From assembly GCA_015063165.1 (NCBI GenBank), contig SUSZ01000011.1, positions 1 to 57,625 on the forward strand: 57,625 nucleotides of DNA. Reading direction: 5' to 3'. Within the stretch, counting starts at the first letter, position 1. Each line of letters begins with the position of its first letter. This DNA comes from Thermoplasmata archaeon. GTDB lineage: Archaea > Thermoplasmatota > Thermoplasmata > Methanomassiliicoccales > Methanomethylophilaceae. The position numbers and the translations under genes are program-made. Shown here in pieces: positions 16,213 to 25,452 of the stretch. Under the pieces are notes generated by a model. That model made no database searches. It was not told where the DNA came from and saw only the letters and a program-made list of their open reading frames with translations.

Positions 16213-16348
16213 GATCGCTCATCGGGAGCCGATAGGCTACTGACTCTATAGCGATTTCACTATAGTTGACTTGACAACAATATGTCATTTACATCTCATA
16301 ACATAAATTGACACAAACTTTTTATAAAGAATCAAGAAAAGGTGAAAA

Positions 16349-17035
16349 ATGAGCAGCATATTTGACAGTATATTCTCATCCGTGGATACGATGGGGCCAC
16401 AGGAGTTCATACTCTGCATAGCTTGCGCGCTGGTAATGGGTTTCATCATATCGGGAATATACATGTTCCGCAATAAACACAGCGCGAGCTTCGCATTGAC
16501 GATAGCTCTGCTGCCGGCCATAGTGTGTGTAGTCATAATGGCGGTCAGCGGAGACATCGGAGCAGGAATAGCGGTGGCTGGAGCGTTCAGCCTCGTGAGA
16601 TTCCGTTCCGCACCCGGATCTGCGAAAGAGATCGTCGTCATATTCCTCTCGATGGCGGTCGGACTCCTCATAGGAATGGGATTCCTGGCGTACGCAGCCG
16701 TCTTCGGCATAATACTCTGCCTTGTCATACTGGCATGCACCTCCATAGGATTCGGCGGAACCAAGGACGAGTTCGAGAACAAGATAGTCAAGATCACCGT
16801 CCCCGAAGACCTCGACTACAATTCCGAGATAGACACCCTCATGAAGGAGTACACCAGCACCTGCGAGCTCGTAGAGGTTAAGTCCGTCAACATGGGAAGC
16901 ATGTTCAGGCTTACCTACAAGGCCGTCCTGAAGGACTCCTCCAAGCAGAAGGAGCTCATAGACAAGATACGCGTGAGAAACGGCAACCTGGAGGTCGCCA
17001 TACTCCGCGAGGACACCACCAAGTTCGGGCTGTGA
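16349..17035 (+). CDS. DUF4956-type membrane protein
   Basis: A 228-residue protein with four predicted membrane helices in the first ~130 residues and a soluble ferredoxin-like C-terminal domain (about 140-228). The GAFSLVRFRSAPGSAKE loop after the second or third helix is typical of the DUF4956 family, which is repeatedly found beside VTC-domain genes, as here (4 bases before the next start). It is probably an inner partner of the VTC protein. A TATA element (TTTTTATAAAG, near 16318) and a GGTGA ribosome site precede the ATG. It is the first gene of a four-gene surface operon. Confidence 0.85.
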   Translation: MSSIFDSIFSSVDTMGPQEFILCIACALVMGFIISGIYMFRNKHSASFALTIALLPAIVCVVIMAVSGDIGAGIAVAGAFSLVRFRSAPGSAKEIVVIFLSMAVGLLIGMGFLAYAAVFGIILCLVILACTSIGFGGTKDEFENKIVKITVPEDLDYNSEIDTLMKEYTSTCELVEVKSVNMGSMFRLTYKAVLKDSSKQKELIDKIRVRNGNLEVAILREDTTKFGL

Positions 17036-17039
17036 TCCC

Positions 17040-17801
17040 ATGGCAGTAAAGACCGTGTTCAAGAGGTACGAACTGAAGTACCTGATGAATGAGGCACAGA
17101 CCAAGGCGGTCTATGATGCTCTAGCGGAGCATATGGTGCTGGACAAGTACGGTCATAGCTCGATCAGGAACATATATTTCGACACCGACGACTTCCTTCT
17201 GGCCCGTCGTTCCATATCCAAGCCCCTCTACAAGGAGAAGCTTAGGTTCAGGAGCTACGGAAAGGCCGAGAACGATAGCATCGTCTTCGTCGAACTCAAG
17301 AAGAAGTTCAAGAAGGTCGTGTACAAGAGGCGTCTCACGATGCCTCTCTGCGAAGCAATGGACTGGTTCACCAAAGAGGATGGAAAGGCCCCGGAGACCC
17401 AGATAGGCGAGGAGATAGACTTCATGCGCTATCGCTACCCCGGATTGCGTCCGGCTATGCTGCTCACGTACGAGCGCGAAGCGTACTACGCCAAGGACGG
17501 AAGCGACCTGAGGATAACCATAGACAGCAACATCCTCGCTCGTCTGGATAACATAGACCTCACATCGGAGGTCGGGGGACATTCTGTCCTTCCCGAAGGA
17601 TATACGCTGATGGAGATCAAGACCCTTTACGGGTACCCTCCCTGGCTGACCGCAGTGCTTTCAGGGAACCAGCTGTACAAGTCCTCGTTCACCAAATACG
17701 GCAATGCCTACAAGCAGATGGTAGTCAAGAGGCTGCCAGAAGACTTCTACCGCATACCCACCGGAGCCGCTACAGTGGTAGGGGCAGGAGGCGACAAATG
17801 A
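17040..17801 (+). CDS. VTC-domain (polyphosphate polymerase-like) protein
   Basis: A 253-residue tunnel-fold protein. The charged tunnel motifs of VTC/TTM enzymes are present in order: KRYELKYLM (E-x-K), RNIYFDT, EKLRFRSYG (R-x-R), VFVELKKK and YKRRLT, RITIDSN, LMEIKT and SFTKYGNAY. In yeast Vtc4 this fold makes polyphosphate from ATP. In prokaryotic operons with DUF4956 and surface proteins the substrate is unproven. The intact charged residues suggest an active phosphotransferase acting at the inner face of the membrane. Its stop overlaps the ATG of the next adhesin gene by 4 bases. Confidence 0.85.
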   Translation: MAVKTVFKRYELKYLMNEAQTKAVYDALAEHMVLDKYGHSSIRNIYFDTDDFLLARRSISKPLYKEKLRFRSYGKAENDSIVFVELKKKFKKVVYKRRLTMPLCEAMDWFTKEDGKAPETQIGEEIDFMRYRYPGLRPAMLLTYEREAYYAKDGSDLRITIDSNILARLDNIDLTSEVGGHSVLPEGYTLMEIKTLYGYPPWLTAVLSGNQLYKSSFTKYGNAYKQMVVKRLPEDFYRIPTGAATVVGAGGDK

Positions 17802-19609
17802 TCTCCAAAAACGCGAAGATAGCCATCGTCGCCGCCGTTTGCGCAATTGCGCTGTTCAGCGCCTGGGCGACCTACTCGTTCAGCGTCAGCAGCGAAAGCG
17901 AAGTCACCTACGACGACGTGGAAATCATAGACGAGCTAACGGTGACGTACGTTTCCGGCACTGCGGGAGCATACACGCTGGCCAAGAACTCCAACGACGA
18001 GTACACCGTCACATTCGACGGACTCTCTAAGGATTCGGTCTACGAGCTCTCAGGCACTCTGAAAGGAAACATAGTCGTGGACTGCCAAGACAACGACCTG
18101 GAGCTCAGGCTGAACGGAATGAACATATCGAGCTCTAAGGCCTCTCCTCTGAAGACTAACTCCTGCGGAGATCTCACCATAACCGTCGTCGACGGCACCG
18201 AGAACAGGATATCCGACTTCAGGAAGGAGCACGAATCGACATACGCCATAGTCTCCAGCTCAGAGATGGAGATAGCGGGAGATGGAATCCTTTGGGTTGA
18301 ATCCACCCATAACGGAGGGATATACTCGTCCGAAAATATCTCCCTCGATGCCGGGAACGTTTCCGTAGAGAGCCAGCTGGATTCTGTCGTGTCCGCCAAA
18401 TACGTCACCATAACTGCAGATTCGTTCACCGCCATGTCCCACTCTGGAACAGGGGTGATCGGGGCTGACGTCACCATAGACGGCTCCTCGGAGCCCGTAT
18501 CCGCCACAGTGCTGTCCTGCGCCATCGGGATAGACGCCTCCAACAACCTCGATGTCAATGGAGACGTGGACCTCAAGGTGCAGACCTCGGACATGTCCAA
18601 GCGTCCCGAACGCACTGACGTATACATAGGATACTCCAACCTGAACTTCACCTTCTCCCTGAAGGTGCAATCCGCCAGCGGAACCACCTGGGTCAACCCT
18701 TCCGGAGACCCGACATTGGTGCACCGTGCGATGGCAAAGTCATACGTCTACGAGTTAGAAATCCCCGAGAATACCGAATCTTTCGAAATATACGCATACT
18801 CGTCGTCGCAGGTTCAGGGACAGGATTCGTCCTACTACTCCAAATCCGCATCCATCCCGAAGGATTTCGGACGCACCTCCCTGCTAATCACCCAATGCGC
18901 CCTGGGTACCGAGATAAAGTTCGTTCCTGCGGACTACGGCGGACCTGGGATGCCCGATATGGGTGAGTCGCACACCATAGGCCTGAACGCAGGCAACGAC
19001 CTGTCCATCTCCGGCGCCAAAGTCACGGTCAGAGCAGAAGGATCAGCTATGCTGGCCCGGAATGGCGACATTAAGATCTCTGGAACTTCTCTGACAGCTT
19101 TCAGCCGTTCTGAGACCATGAAGGCGGGAGAGGACATCTCCCTGACAGATGGAAAGATAGTGCTGTTCAGCAAGGGCAACGAGGGATTCGTCCTGTCCTA
19201 TGGAGGAGAACTGTCGTTAGAAGGCTCGTACCTCGTAGGAACATGCGCCCAATCCACACAAGCCGAAGAGAAGCTGAGCAAGATCTCCGAAACAGTGGAG
19301 ATCATCAGCACCACGTTGCAGGATTCCGACGCAAGAACGTACCTTACTGCGACAGTCGACGGAAAGACAGTCTGCGTCATCACCATTCCCGACGGAATCA
19401 CAGGAGCGCCACCCAAAGACATGAACGAACCCATGAAGGAAATAGACCAGTCTGACGGGAACAACTACCAGATGGGAGCCCCGACAGCACCTGACGGCAT
19501 GATGCCCGAATCGACTCTGGCATTCTTCCTGGGATCCGACGAGGCCAACCTAGCAGCATCGACCGAAACCTCGTACGCTCTGGACGAGAACGGAGTGTAC
19601 TGGAGCTGA
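17798..19609 (+). CDS. Cthe_2159-type carbohydrate-binding surface protein
   Basis: A 603-residue exported protein. The N-terminus carries a membrane anchor or signal segment (residues 8-30, IAIVAAVCAIALFSAWATY). It continues into a repetitive beta structure (GLSKDSVYELSGTLKGNIVV, NDLELRLNGMNISSS, SLDAGNVSVES, TIDGSSEP) typical of the Cthe_2159 right-handed beta-helix. That family, named from Clostridium thermocellum, binds cellulose- or pectin-like polysaccharides. No enzymatic residues are evident. It overlaps the VTC gene by 4 bases, so it is in the same operon as DUF4956 and VTC. It probably serves adhesion to plant fibre or to other cells. Confidence 0.8.
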   Translation: MISKNAKIAIVAAVCAIALFSAWATYSFSVSSESEVTYDDVEIIDELTVTYVSGTAGAYTLAKNSNDEYTVTFDGLSKDSVYELSGTLKGNIVVDCQDNDLELRLNGMNISSSKASPLKTNSCGDLTITVVDGTENRISDFRKEHESTYAIVSSSEMEIAGDGILWVESTHNGGIYSSENISLDAGNVSVESQLDSVVSAKYVTITADSFTAMSHSGTGVIGADVTIDGSSEPVSATVLSCAIGIDASNNLDVNGDVDLKVQTSDMSKRPERTDVYIGYSNLNFTFSLKVQSASGTTWVNPSGDPTLVHRAMAKSYVYELEIPENTESFEIYAYSSSQVQGQDSSYYSKSASIPKDFGRTSLLITQCALGTEIKFVPADYGGPGMPDMGESHTIGLNAGNDLSISGAKVTVRAEGSAMLARNGDIKISGTSLTAFSRSETMKAGEDISLTDGKIVLFSKGNEGFVLSYGGELSLEGSYLVGTCAQSTQAEEKLSKISETVEIISTTLQDSDARTYLTATVDGKTVCVITIPDGITGAPPKDMNEPMKEIDQSDGNNYQMGAPTAPDGMMPESTLAFFLGSDEANLAASTETSYALDENGVYWS

Positions 19610-19670
19610 ACCGAACACATCTGAATCAAAACGACGCAGGCCATCCTGCGCTTCTCTATGAGGTATTAGA

Positions 19671-22600
19671 ATGTCAAACAGAACGATAGCCCTGATAGCC
19701 ATAATCGCCGCAATAGCCCTGATAGGCGCAGTTGCCATCTATGGATTCACAGGGAACAACAACAGCGATGACACATCCGTCACCCTCGATACGTCCAGCA
19801 TATCGTTGGAAACAGGCGATACCAGATCGCTGACCGCCACGGTCACCCCCAGCAGCTGGAGCGGAACCGTGAGCTGGTCCTCATCCAACACATCAGTAGC
19901 CACCGTCGACTCCTCTGGAAAGGTCACCGCGGTGGCGGCTGGAACCGCGACCATAACGGCCATAGCCGATTCCAGCAAGGCTACATGCAAAGTAACGGTG
20001 ACCGGCTCGAGTGTGCCTACCACATACATATCCCTGAGCAGCACCTCGCTGTCTCTGGCAGTGGGAGACACCTCCACCCTTACAGCGACCGTGAAGCCCA
20101 GCGACACCGCCGACAGTCTGATCTGGAAATCGTCCGACACCTCGGTCGCCACCGTTAGTTCCGGCGTTGTCACCGCAGTGGCAGCCGGAACCGCTACGAT
20201 CACAGCAACCTCCGGAAGCTACTCCGCGACATGCAAGGTCACCGTGACCACCCCTACGGCCACCTCCGTGACAGTGGACACCTCCTCCGTCGCTCTTGCC
20301 GTCGGGGGCACCACTACGCTGACCGCTACCGTCCTGCCTTCCACCGCGGACCAGAGCGTCACCTGGAAGTCCTCCAACACTTTTGTCGCGACCGTCTCCA
20401 GCTCCGGCGTCGTCACCGCAGTGGCAGCTGGAACCGCGACGATAACCGCAACTTCGGGATTCGTCAGCGGAACATGCACCGTCATCGTCTCCACTTCCGA
20501 GGTCAAGACAACGTCAATAACCCTCAGCAGCTCCACGCTGTCCATAGAGACCGACGAGACCGCCACCATGACTGCTACTGTGAAGCCCACCAGCTCCACC
20601 CAGTCCGTCACCTGGGAGTCCTCCAACACCTCCATAGCGACCGTCTCCAGCTCCGGCGTTGTCACCGCAGTGGCAGCCGGAACCGCTACGATCACAGCAA
20701 CCTCCGGAAGCTACTCCGCGACATGCAAGGTCACCGTCAGCAGCAGCCCCTCTTCGAGCACCACCTCCATAGACGGACTGACCGTCACCTGCGAGTCCGG
20801 AACCGCAGACATCGTCACTTACACCAAGAACCCCTCCACCGGAGAATACACCGTCACCTTCGGAACCATAACCGAGAACACCGAGTACACTATAGTCGGA
20901 GACCTCATCGGAAACATCGTCATCGATGTCGATGAGTCCGAGACCTGTAACTTCACCCTGAACCTCGGCGGAGTTGACATCAAGAGCGCGTACGAATCGC
21001 CTATAGTGATTCTTTCCGGAAACAACGTCGACATATCCGCTACCAAGGGAACCACGAACACCGTTACTGATTCTCGTTCTGCCGTCGACTCCGACGAGGA
21101 CGGCGTCTATTCCGCTGCGATTCACTCCAAGGTGGACCTCCAGCTAAAAGGCAAGGGAACCCTTACCGTGACTTCCGAGAGCAACAACGGAATCCACTCC
21201 AAGAACGACCTCGATGTGAAAAACCTGACCCTGAAGGTCACCTGTATCGACAACGCCCTCAAGGGCAACGACAGCGTCACCATCTCCTCTGGAACCATCA
21301 CCCTGTACTCCAAACAGGGAGACGGAATCAAGACCACCGATTCCGACACCAAGACCGACAGCGACGGCGACTCCACCCAAAGGGGAATCGTCACCATCAA
21401 CTCCAACGACGGAGATTCCGTTGTGACCATATACGCCGCATGCGACGGCATAGACGCTGCCTACGATGTCGTGATCGAAGAGACCGAGAGCAACTCGGTG
21501 ACCCTCAAGATCTACACCGACGCCTACTACAGCGGAGCCGAAAGCGTCTACAGCACCTCCGAGGACCTCTATCTCAAGGTGCCTCACAGCCTCTACAGCA
21601 GCTCCTACACCTATTACGCCCAGTTCTCCGACGGTTCGTCCACCGACTGGATCAAGGCATCCTATCTGAAGGCCGCCTCCAGCGGCGGATTCGGGTTCAG
21701 CAGCACCTACTACTACCTCACCCTGGACAAGCCATCTGACGCGACCAGCGTGAAGCTGTATATCTATAGCGGAACCCCCTCCTCCGAAGCCGCTTCCGGA
21801 TACAAGTACTGCTCCGACAAGTGCACCCTGAGCTCCACCAAGGACATGCTGGTCCTGAGCAGCTCCGGCTCCTCCACCATCAGCATATCCCTCGGATCCT
21901 ACTCCACCTCGAGCTCCAGCAGCTTCGGTCCTGGAATGAGAGGGATGCATGAAGGCAATACCAACAAGACCTCATACTCCGCGAAGGGAATCAAGGCTGC
22001 CAACGCCATCATCATCAGCAGCGGAACCATCGCTGTCTCTGCCGGGGACGACGCGCTCCACGCCAATCACGACGAAGCGATAGAAGCCAGCACCACGGAC
22101 TCCTACGGATACGGAACCGGAAACATCACCATATCCGGAGGAGACCTGACTCTGATCAGCAACGACGACGGTATCCACGCTGACGGAACCCTCACCATAT
22201 CCGGCGGAAACGTCACCATCGAGAAGAGCTACGAAGGCCTCGAGGGAGGTGCCATCAACATCTACGGAGGAACCATGACGATAACCTCCAGCGATGATGG
22301 AATCAATGGAACCACCACCTCCAACGAGGACAAAGGCTATGTGACCCAGATGTACGGATACATAAAGATCTCCGGCGGATACATCTATATGATTGCAGGC
22401 GGAGACGGAATCGACTCCAACTGCACATCTTCCGGCGGGCTCACCATAACCGGCGGAAAGATAGTCGTCATATCCACCAGCTCTGGAAATTCCGCCATCG
22501 ACACCGATGCCACCTACAAGTTCACCGGCGGATACCTGTTCGCGACCTGTCCCCAGGGAATGACCCAGGAGATGACAAACGTCAGCGGCGGTTCCTACAA

Positions 22601-22796
22601 GGCCATGACCGGCAGCCTGTCCTCCTCGACCTACGTCACCGTGAAGTACGGCTCTGCGGAGACCCTTGTCGTGAAGATGCCCGTATCCATAAACAACGCG
22701 TATCTCTTCGCGCTGTACTCCAGCACACCCACCATAAGCACGTCGACTTCGAACAGCTACACTCTGGACGATAACGGAGTGTACTGGTCGTCCTGA
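19671..22796 (+). CDS. Large adhesin: four Ig-like (Big_2) repeats plus Cthe_2159-type beta-helix
   Basis: A 1041-residue exported protein. A signal anchor (residues 5-25) is followed by four bacterial Ig-like group 2 repeats (about 36-115, 116-193, 194-270, 275-352). Each ends with the hallmark V-T-A-V-A-A-G-T-A-T-I-T-A strand. The remainder is a Cthe_2159-like beta-helix with many GGxxTI turns and long Ser/Thr-rich strands. The Ig repeats would hold the binding domain away from the cell. Two 86-base stretches of repeats 2 and 4 are identical at DNA level, a sign of recent duplication or conversion. It ends DNGVYWSS, like its upstream paralogue (ENGVYWS). Confidence 0.85.
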   Translation: MSNRTIALIAIIAAIALIGAVAIYGFTGNNNSDDTSVTLDTSSISLETGDTRSLTATVTPSSWSGTVSWSSSNTSVATVDSSGKVTAVAAGTATITAIADSSKATCKVTVTGSSVPTTYISLSSTSLSLAVGDTSTLTATVKPSDTADSLIWKSSDTSVATVSSGVVTAVAAGTATITATSGSYSATCKVTVTTPTATSVTVDTSSVALAVGGTTTLTATVLPSTADQSVTWKSSNTFVATVSSSGVVTAVAAGTATITATSGFVSGTCTVIVSTSEVKTTSITLSSSTLSIETDETATMTATVKPTSSTQSVTWESSNTSIATVSSSGVVTAVAAGTATITATSGSYSATCKVTVSSSPSSSTTSIDGLTVTCESGTADIVTYTKNPSTGEYTVTFGTITENTEYTIVGDLIGNIVIDVDESETCNFTLNLGGVDIKSAYESPIVILSGNNVDISATKGTTNTVTDSRSAVDSDEDGVYSAAIHSKVDLQLKGKGTLTVTSESNNGIHSKNDLDVKNLTLKVTCIDNALKGNDSVTISSGTITLYSKQGDGIKTTDSDTKTDSDGDSTQRGIVTINSNDGDSVVTIYAACDGIDAAYDVVIEETESNSVTLKIYTDAYYSGAESVYSTSEDLYLKVPHSLYSSSYTYYAQFSDGSSTDWIKASYLKAASSGGFGFSSTYYYLTLDKPSDATSVKLYIYSGTPSSEAASGYKYCSDKCTLSSTKDMLVLSSSGSSTISISLGSYSTSSSSSFGPGMRGMHEGNTNKTSYSAKGIKAANAIIISSGTIAVSAGDDALHANHDEAIEASTTDSYGYGTGNITISGGDLTLISNDDGIHADGTLTISGGNVTIEKSYEGLEGGAINIYGGTMTITSSDDGINGTTTSNEDKGYVTQMYGYIKISGGYIYMIAGGDGIDSNCTSSGGLTITGGKIVVISTSSGNSAIDTDATYKFTGGYLFATCPQGMTQEMTNVSGGSYKAMTGSLSSSTYVTVKYGSAETLVVKMPVSINNAYLFALYSSTPTISTSTSNSYTLDDNGVYWSS
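20160..20245 (+). repeat. 86-base direct repeat, copy 1
   Basis: Identical over 86 bases to 20652-20737. It covers the end of the second Ig-like repeat (VTAVAAGTATITA strand through to the following strand). The copies are 492 bases apart, exactly 164 codons, so recombination between them would keep the frame. Confidence 0.85.
20652..20737 (+). repeat. 86-base direct repeat, copy 2
   Basis: Second identical copy, in the fourth Ig-like repeat. The equivalent part of the third repeat (near 20402-20490) is similar but not identical, so copies 1 and 2 were probably homogenised or duplicated recently. Confidence 0.85.
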
Positions 22797-22812
22797 CCTG
22801 CATAACCTTTTA

Positions 22813-22831
22813 GCTGGGGGACTCCCCCAGC
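22813..22831 (+). terminator. Terminator of the adhesin operon
   Basis: GCTGGGGGA-CTCCCCCAGC forms a strong stem starting 17 bases after the adhesin stop and is followed by ACCTTTTC. The rest of the gap to the tbp gene holds no convincing gene. Confidence 0.65.
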
Positions 22832-23017
22832 ACCTTTTCTACATCGATTCCTGACAGAAATCTCAGGGAAAGACGGTATAAAAAAAATCAGAAAGTGAAG
22901 GAACAGACGGATTCTGGATGCGATCCGCCTGTCCCGACGATGGTGTAAAACTGTAGGTATGGTCGCCTGCAGACCTGGAATAAGTTCCATGAGCCTGCGA
23001 GGCTTATGATCCGAGGG

Positions 23018-23566
23018 TCAGGACATCAGTCCGGCTTCTCTGAGCTCGTTGGCGATCTTGTCGACGGCGCGGTCGACGTCTTCGGGGACCTTCGCGCCGG
23101 TGCAGACCATCTTGCCGGATCCGAACAGGAGGACGACAACCTTGGGGTCGTCGAGCCTGTAGACGAGTCCAGGGAACTGCTCGGGCTCGTACTCGACCCT
23201 CTCGAGTCCCAGAGTGATGGCGACAGTGTTGAGGTTGATCTCCTGCTCCAGATCGGAGGAGGCAACGATGTTCTGAACCTCTATCTTGGGCTCGATGGTG
23301 ATCTTGATGTCGGCCAGCTCGAGATCCTTCGCCACCTTACTGATAGCTACCTTGACGTCCTCACGGCACTTGGCACCGGTGCAGACAACCTTGCCGCTTC
23401 TGAAGATCAGGGTCGCAGTCTTGGGCTCCTGAAGCCTGTAGACGAGTCCGGGGAACTGCTGAGGGTTGTATTCCGCTCCGACGAGAGCGCTCTGAATCTT
23501 GTTGAGATCGAGCTCCTGGCCCAGGTAGGTTGAGGCGACAACGTTCTCGATATTTTTCTTAGCCAA
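23018..23566 (-). CDS. tbp: TATA-box-binding protein
   Basis: A 182-residue archaeal TBP made of two direct ~90-residue repeats, the saddle halves. Matching strands appear twice: QFPGLVYRLQEPKTATLIF and QFPGLVYRLDDPKVVVLLF, each followed by SGK-V/M-VCTGAK. The N-terminal half begins IENVVAS and the second half IEVQNIVAS. It recognises the TATA box and recruits TFB and RNA polymerase. Length and both halves are complete. It is transcribed alone on the minus strand with an AT-rich upstream region. Confidence 0.97.
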   Translation of the reverse strand: MAKKNIENVVASTYLGQELDLNKIQSALVGAEYNPQQFPGLVYRLQEPKTATLIFRSGKVVCTGAKCREDVKVAISKVAKDLELADIKITIEPKIEVQNIVASSDLEQEINLNTVAITLGLERVEYEPEQFPGLVYRLDDPKVVVLLFGSGKMVCTGAKVPEDVDRAVDKIANELREAGLMS

Positions 23567-23671
23567 TATAACACCGAGTTGGGCTATTTATATAGCATTT
23601 ATAAAGGTTTCTATCTGTATATAAGTTGAAACAAAAAATGTTAAAATCATCGAAAAGTTGAATGGAAAGTA

Positions 23672-23746
23672 TGGAGGTCGGGAGAGGGAATCGAACCCCC
23701 GTATGCGGATCTGCAGTCCGCCACATAGCCTCTGTGTTATCCCGAC
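23672..23746 (-). tRNA. tRNA-Cys (anticodon GCA)
   Basis: Read on the minus strand, GTCGGGA (from 23746) pairs with TCCCGAC as the acceptor stem. The anticodon arm is GCGGA-CTGCAGA-TCCGC with anticodon GCA, and the T arm GGGGG-TTCGATT-CCCTC closes with one G-T pair. A TCCA follows at 23675-23672, suggesting an encoded CCA. The D arm is short (CACA-GAGGCTA-TGTG) and there is no spare base before the anticodon stem; the exact 5' and 3' ends could shift by one base. Confidence 0.85.
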
Positions 23747-23837
23747 AGCGTCTGCTCAAATACAGCGACGATATAAAAATATTCCCACATCTGGACATCG
23801 GGTGATTTTCTTATATCCATGCTGCGGATTCACCATT

Positions 23838-24692
23838 ATGCACTGCAAGGACGTGTCCCTACGCGATGTGGACATCCCACTCACCGAAGAATCCATCGAA
23901 TCCCTAATGGAAGGGTGGAAAGCCTATGTCCGCACGGAGTTCCTGGTTCTAAGGAACGGAAACGACCTTGCCGTGGTAAAGCTGCATAAACGCGCCGGAA
24001 CGGAGCTCTTCAGAGAGCTGGAGTCCTTCGAGATAGTCTCCCTTCCAGAGGACACCGTATTCTACGAGGACCCGAACCTCGACGTCCTCAATACCCCTTC
24101 TCTCGCCGAGCTGCAGTCCAAGTTTCCCGGGAAGACCGTCGTCATGCGCGGCATGTTCTCCCACATCAACTTCATCAAAGGCATGAAGCCGGAGAGGCTG
24201 ATGGTCGTGGACAACGTCCCGCCGTCCCCCGCCAAGCTCGGTGTCCTGGTCGATATGGCCCTTTCCTCGGGCTTCGTGGACCATCCAATCGTCAAGGAGG
24301 AGAGGATAATAGACATGGCCGACTGCGTCCCCCAGGTGGAGACGGAGGCCGTCATGTTTCCCTGCAGAGTGTCCGGTCTGAAGGCGGACAAGCCGTTCCT
24401 CTTCCTGGACGATGCCCCGAAAATAGACAAGGAGATTACGCTGATAGGCTGCCACCTTTCCAAAAGGATATTCGATTCCCTCTATCACCGTGACGTGCCG
24501 TTCATAAACGTCTGTCCTGCGGATTTCATCGATCCGAACGTGAAGTCAATCGTCAAATGCTGCAAGATCAAGAACGGCCACGTGATCGAGGGGAACACGG
24601 CCAAAGTGCCTTGGGGCGCCACCGTTCCCGAGGTGGTGGAGGCCATCAACGACCTCTTCTCGAGACGACGAACGCCCGAAGGCTTCATCTGA
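23838..24692 (+). CDS. Conserved archaeal protein of unknown function
   Basis: A 284-residue soluble protein starting MHCKDVSLRDVDIPL, with no signal peptide or membrane helix. It reads like a well-folded alpha/beta protein with conserved-looking stretches such as VVMRGMFSHINFIK, LMVVDNVPPSPAKL, VNVCPADFIDP-type and VKCCKIKNGHV. I recall similar proteins among methanogens without assigned function, but cannot name the family with confidence. It is convergent with pyrK, and the two genes overlap by 8 bases at their 3' ends. Confidence 0.6.
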   Translation: MHCKDVSLRDVDIPLTEESIESLMEGWKAYVRTEFLVLRNGNDLAVVKLHKRAGTELFRELESFEIVSLPEDTVFYEDPNLDVLNTPSLAELQSKFPGKTVVMRGMFSHINFIKGMKPERLMVVDNVPPSPAKLGVLVDMALSSGFVDHPIVKEERIIDMADCVPQVETEAVMFPCRVSGLKADKPFLFLDDAPKIDKEITLIGCHLSKRIFDSLYHRDVPFINVCPADFIDPNVKSIVKCCKIKNGHVIEGNTAKVPWGATVPEVVEAINDLFSRRRTPEGFI

Positions 24693-25452
24693 GCTTCACA
24701 AGACGTCCGCAGGGGTCCCTTTTTGACGTCCAGAACTCCGTAAGCTTGGGAATCTGGGTCTCGTCGAAGACAGGTCCGTCCTTGCACACGCGCATGTCAT
24801 CCATGACGCAGCATCCGCAGATCCCTGCTCCGCACTTCATATAGCGCTCCATGGACAGCTGGCACTTCAGGCCGAGCTCCTGGCACGCCTTGTAGGTGAA
24901 GTACAACATGACCTCCGGTCCGCAGGCCAGTACACAGTCGTACTTCTTCTCGGCGACCATCTCCTTCATCAGCTGGACGGCGTTCCCGTGGAATCCTCTG
25001 CTCCCATCATCGGTGGCGATGCGAAGATCCTTGGAGTACCTGGAAGCAAGGTCGTCCATGATCACGTCGTCCTTGGAACGGGCCGCGATGATCGCATCAG
25101 CTCCGCTCTGCACGATCGCAGGCATGACGGCCGCAGTACCGACTCCTCCGCCGATGATCAGCATCTCGCCGCGGGAGAGGTCGAATCCGTTGCCGTACGG
25201 GCCTCTTATCCTCATGCGGTCCCCTACCTTCAGCTCGTGGATCTTCTTCGTGGCCTCTCCAATGGCCTTTACAGTGATGCTCTTGGTCCTGGCGTTGATT
25301 CCGGAGACGGACATGGGGATCTCGTCCATACCGGGAACCCAGACCATGACGAACTGTCCAGGCTTGACATCCTCGTCCCATCCAAAGACGAAGGTCTTGG
25401 TGTCATACGCTTCTTCGATGATGTTCTCGACGAGAACGACTGCTTCACTCAT
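24685..25452 (-). CDS. pyrK: Dihydroorotate dehydrogenase electron-transfer subunit
   Basis: A 255-residue iron-sulfur flavoprotein. It has an N-terminal FAD-binding beta-barrel (IPMSVSG, the FAD contact equivalent of RPxS), an NAD-binding fold starting GEMLIIGGGVGTA, and a C-terminal cysteine cluster MKCGAGICGCC plus a later Cys (MRVCKDG) that holds a [2Fe-2S] centre. It passes electrons from dihydroorotate oxidation on PyrD to NAD in pyrimidine synthesis. Start ATG 25452 lies inside the end of pyrD (8-base overlap), the usual pyrD-pyrK arrangement. Confidence 0.92.
   Translation of the reverse strand: MSEAVVLVENIIEEAYDTKTFVFGWDEDVKPGQFVMVWVPGMDEIPMSVSGINARTKSITVKAIGEATKKIHELKVGDRMRIRGPYGNGFDLSRGEMLIIGGGVGTAAVMPAIVQSGADAIIAARSKDDVIMDDLASRYSKDLRIATDDGSRGFHGNAVQLMKEMVAEKKYDCVLACGPEVMLYFTYKACQELGLKCQLSMERYMKCGAGICGCCVMDDMRVCKDGPVFDETQIPKLTEFWTSKRDPCGRLVKLR

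Noticed and set aside
19671-22796. Repeats in the adhesin considered as a CRISPR-like array
   Set aside because: The repeats are in-frame protein repeats with irregular spacing, not short direct repeats with unique spacers. No cas genes are present in the window.
22757-22990. 77-codon minus-strand frame after the adhesin gene
   Set aside because: It covers the terminator hairpin and the end of the adhesin gene, and has no family resemblance.
23559-23798. 79-codon minus-strand frame over the tRNA
   Set aside because: It is the translation of the tRNA-Cys and its flanks.
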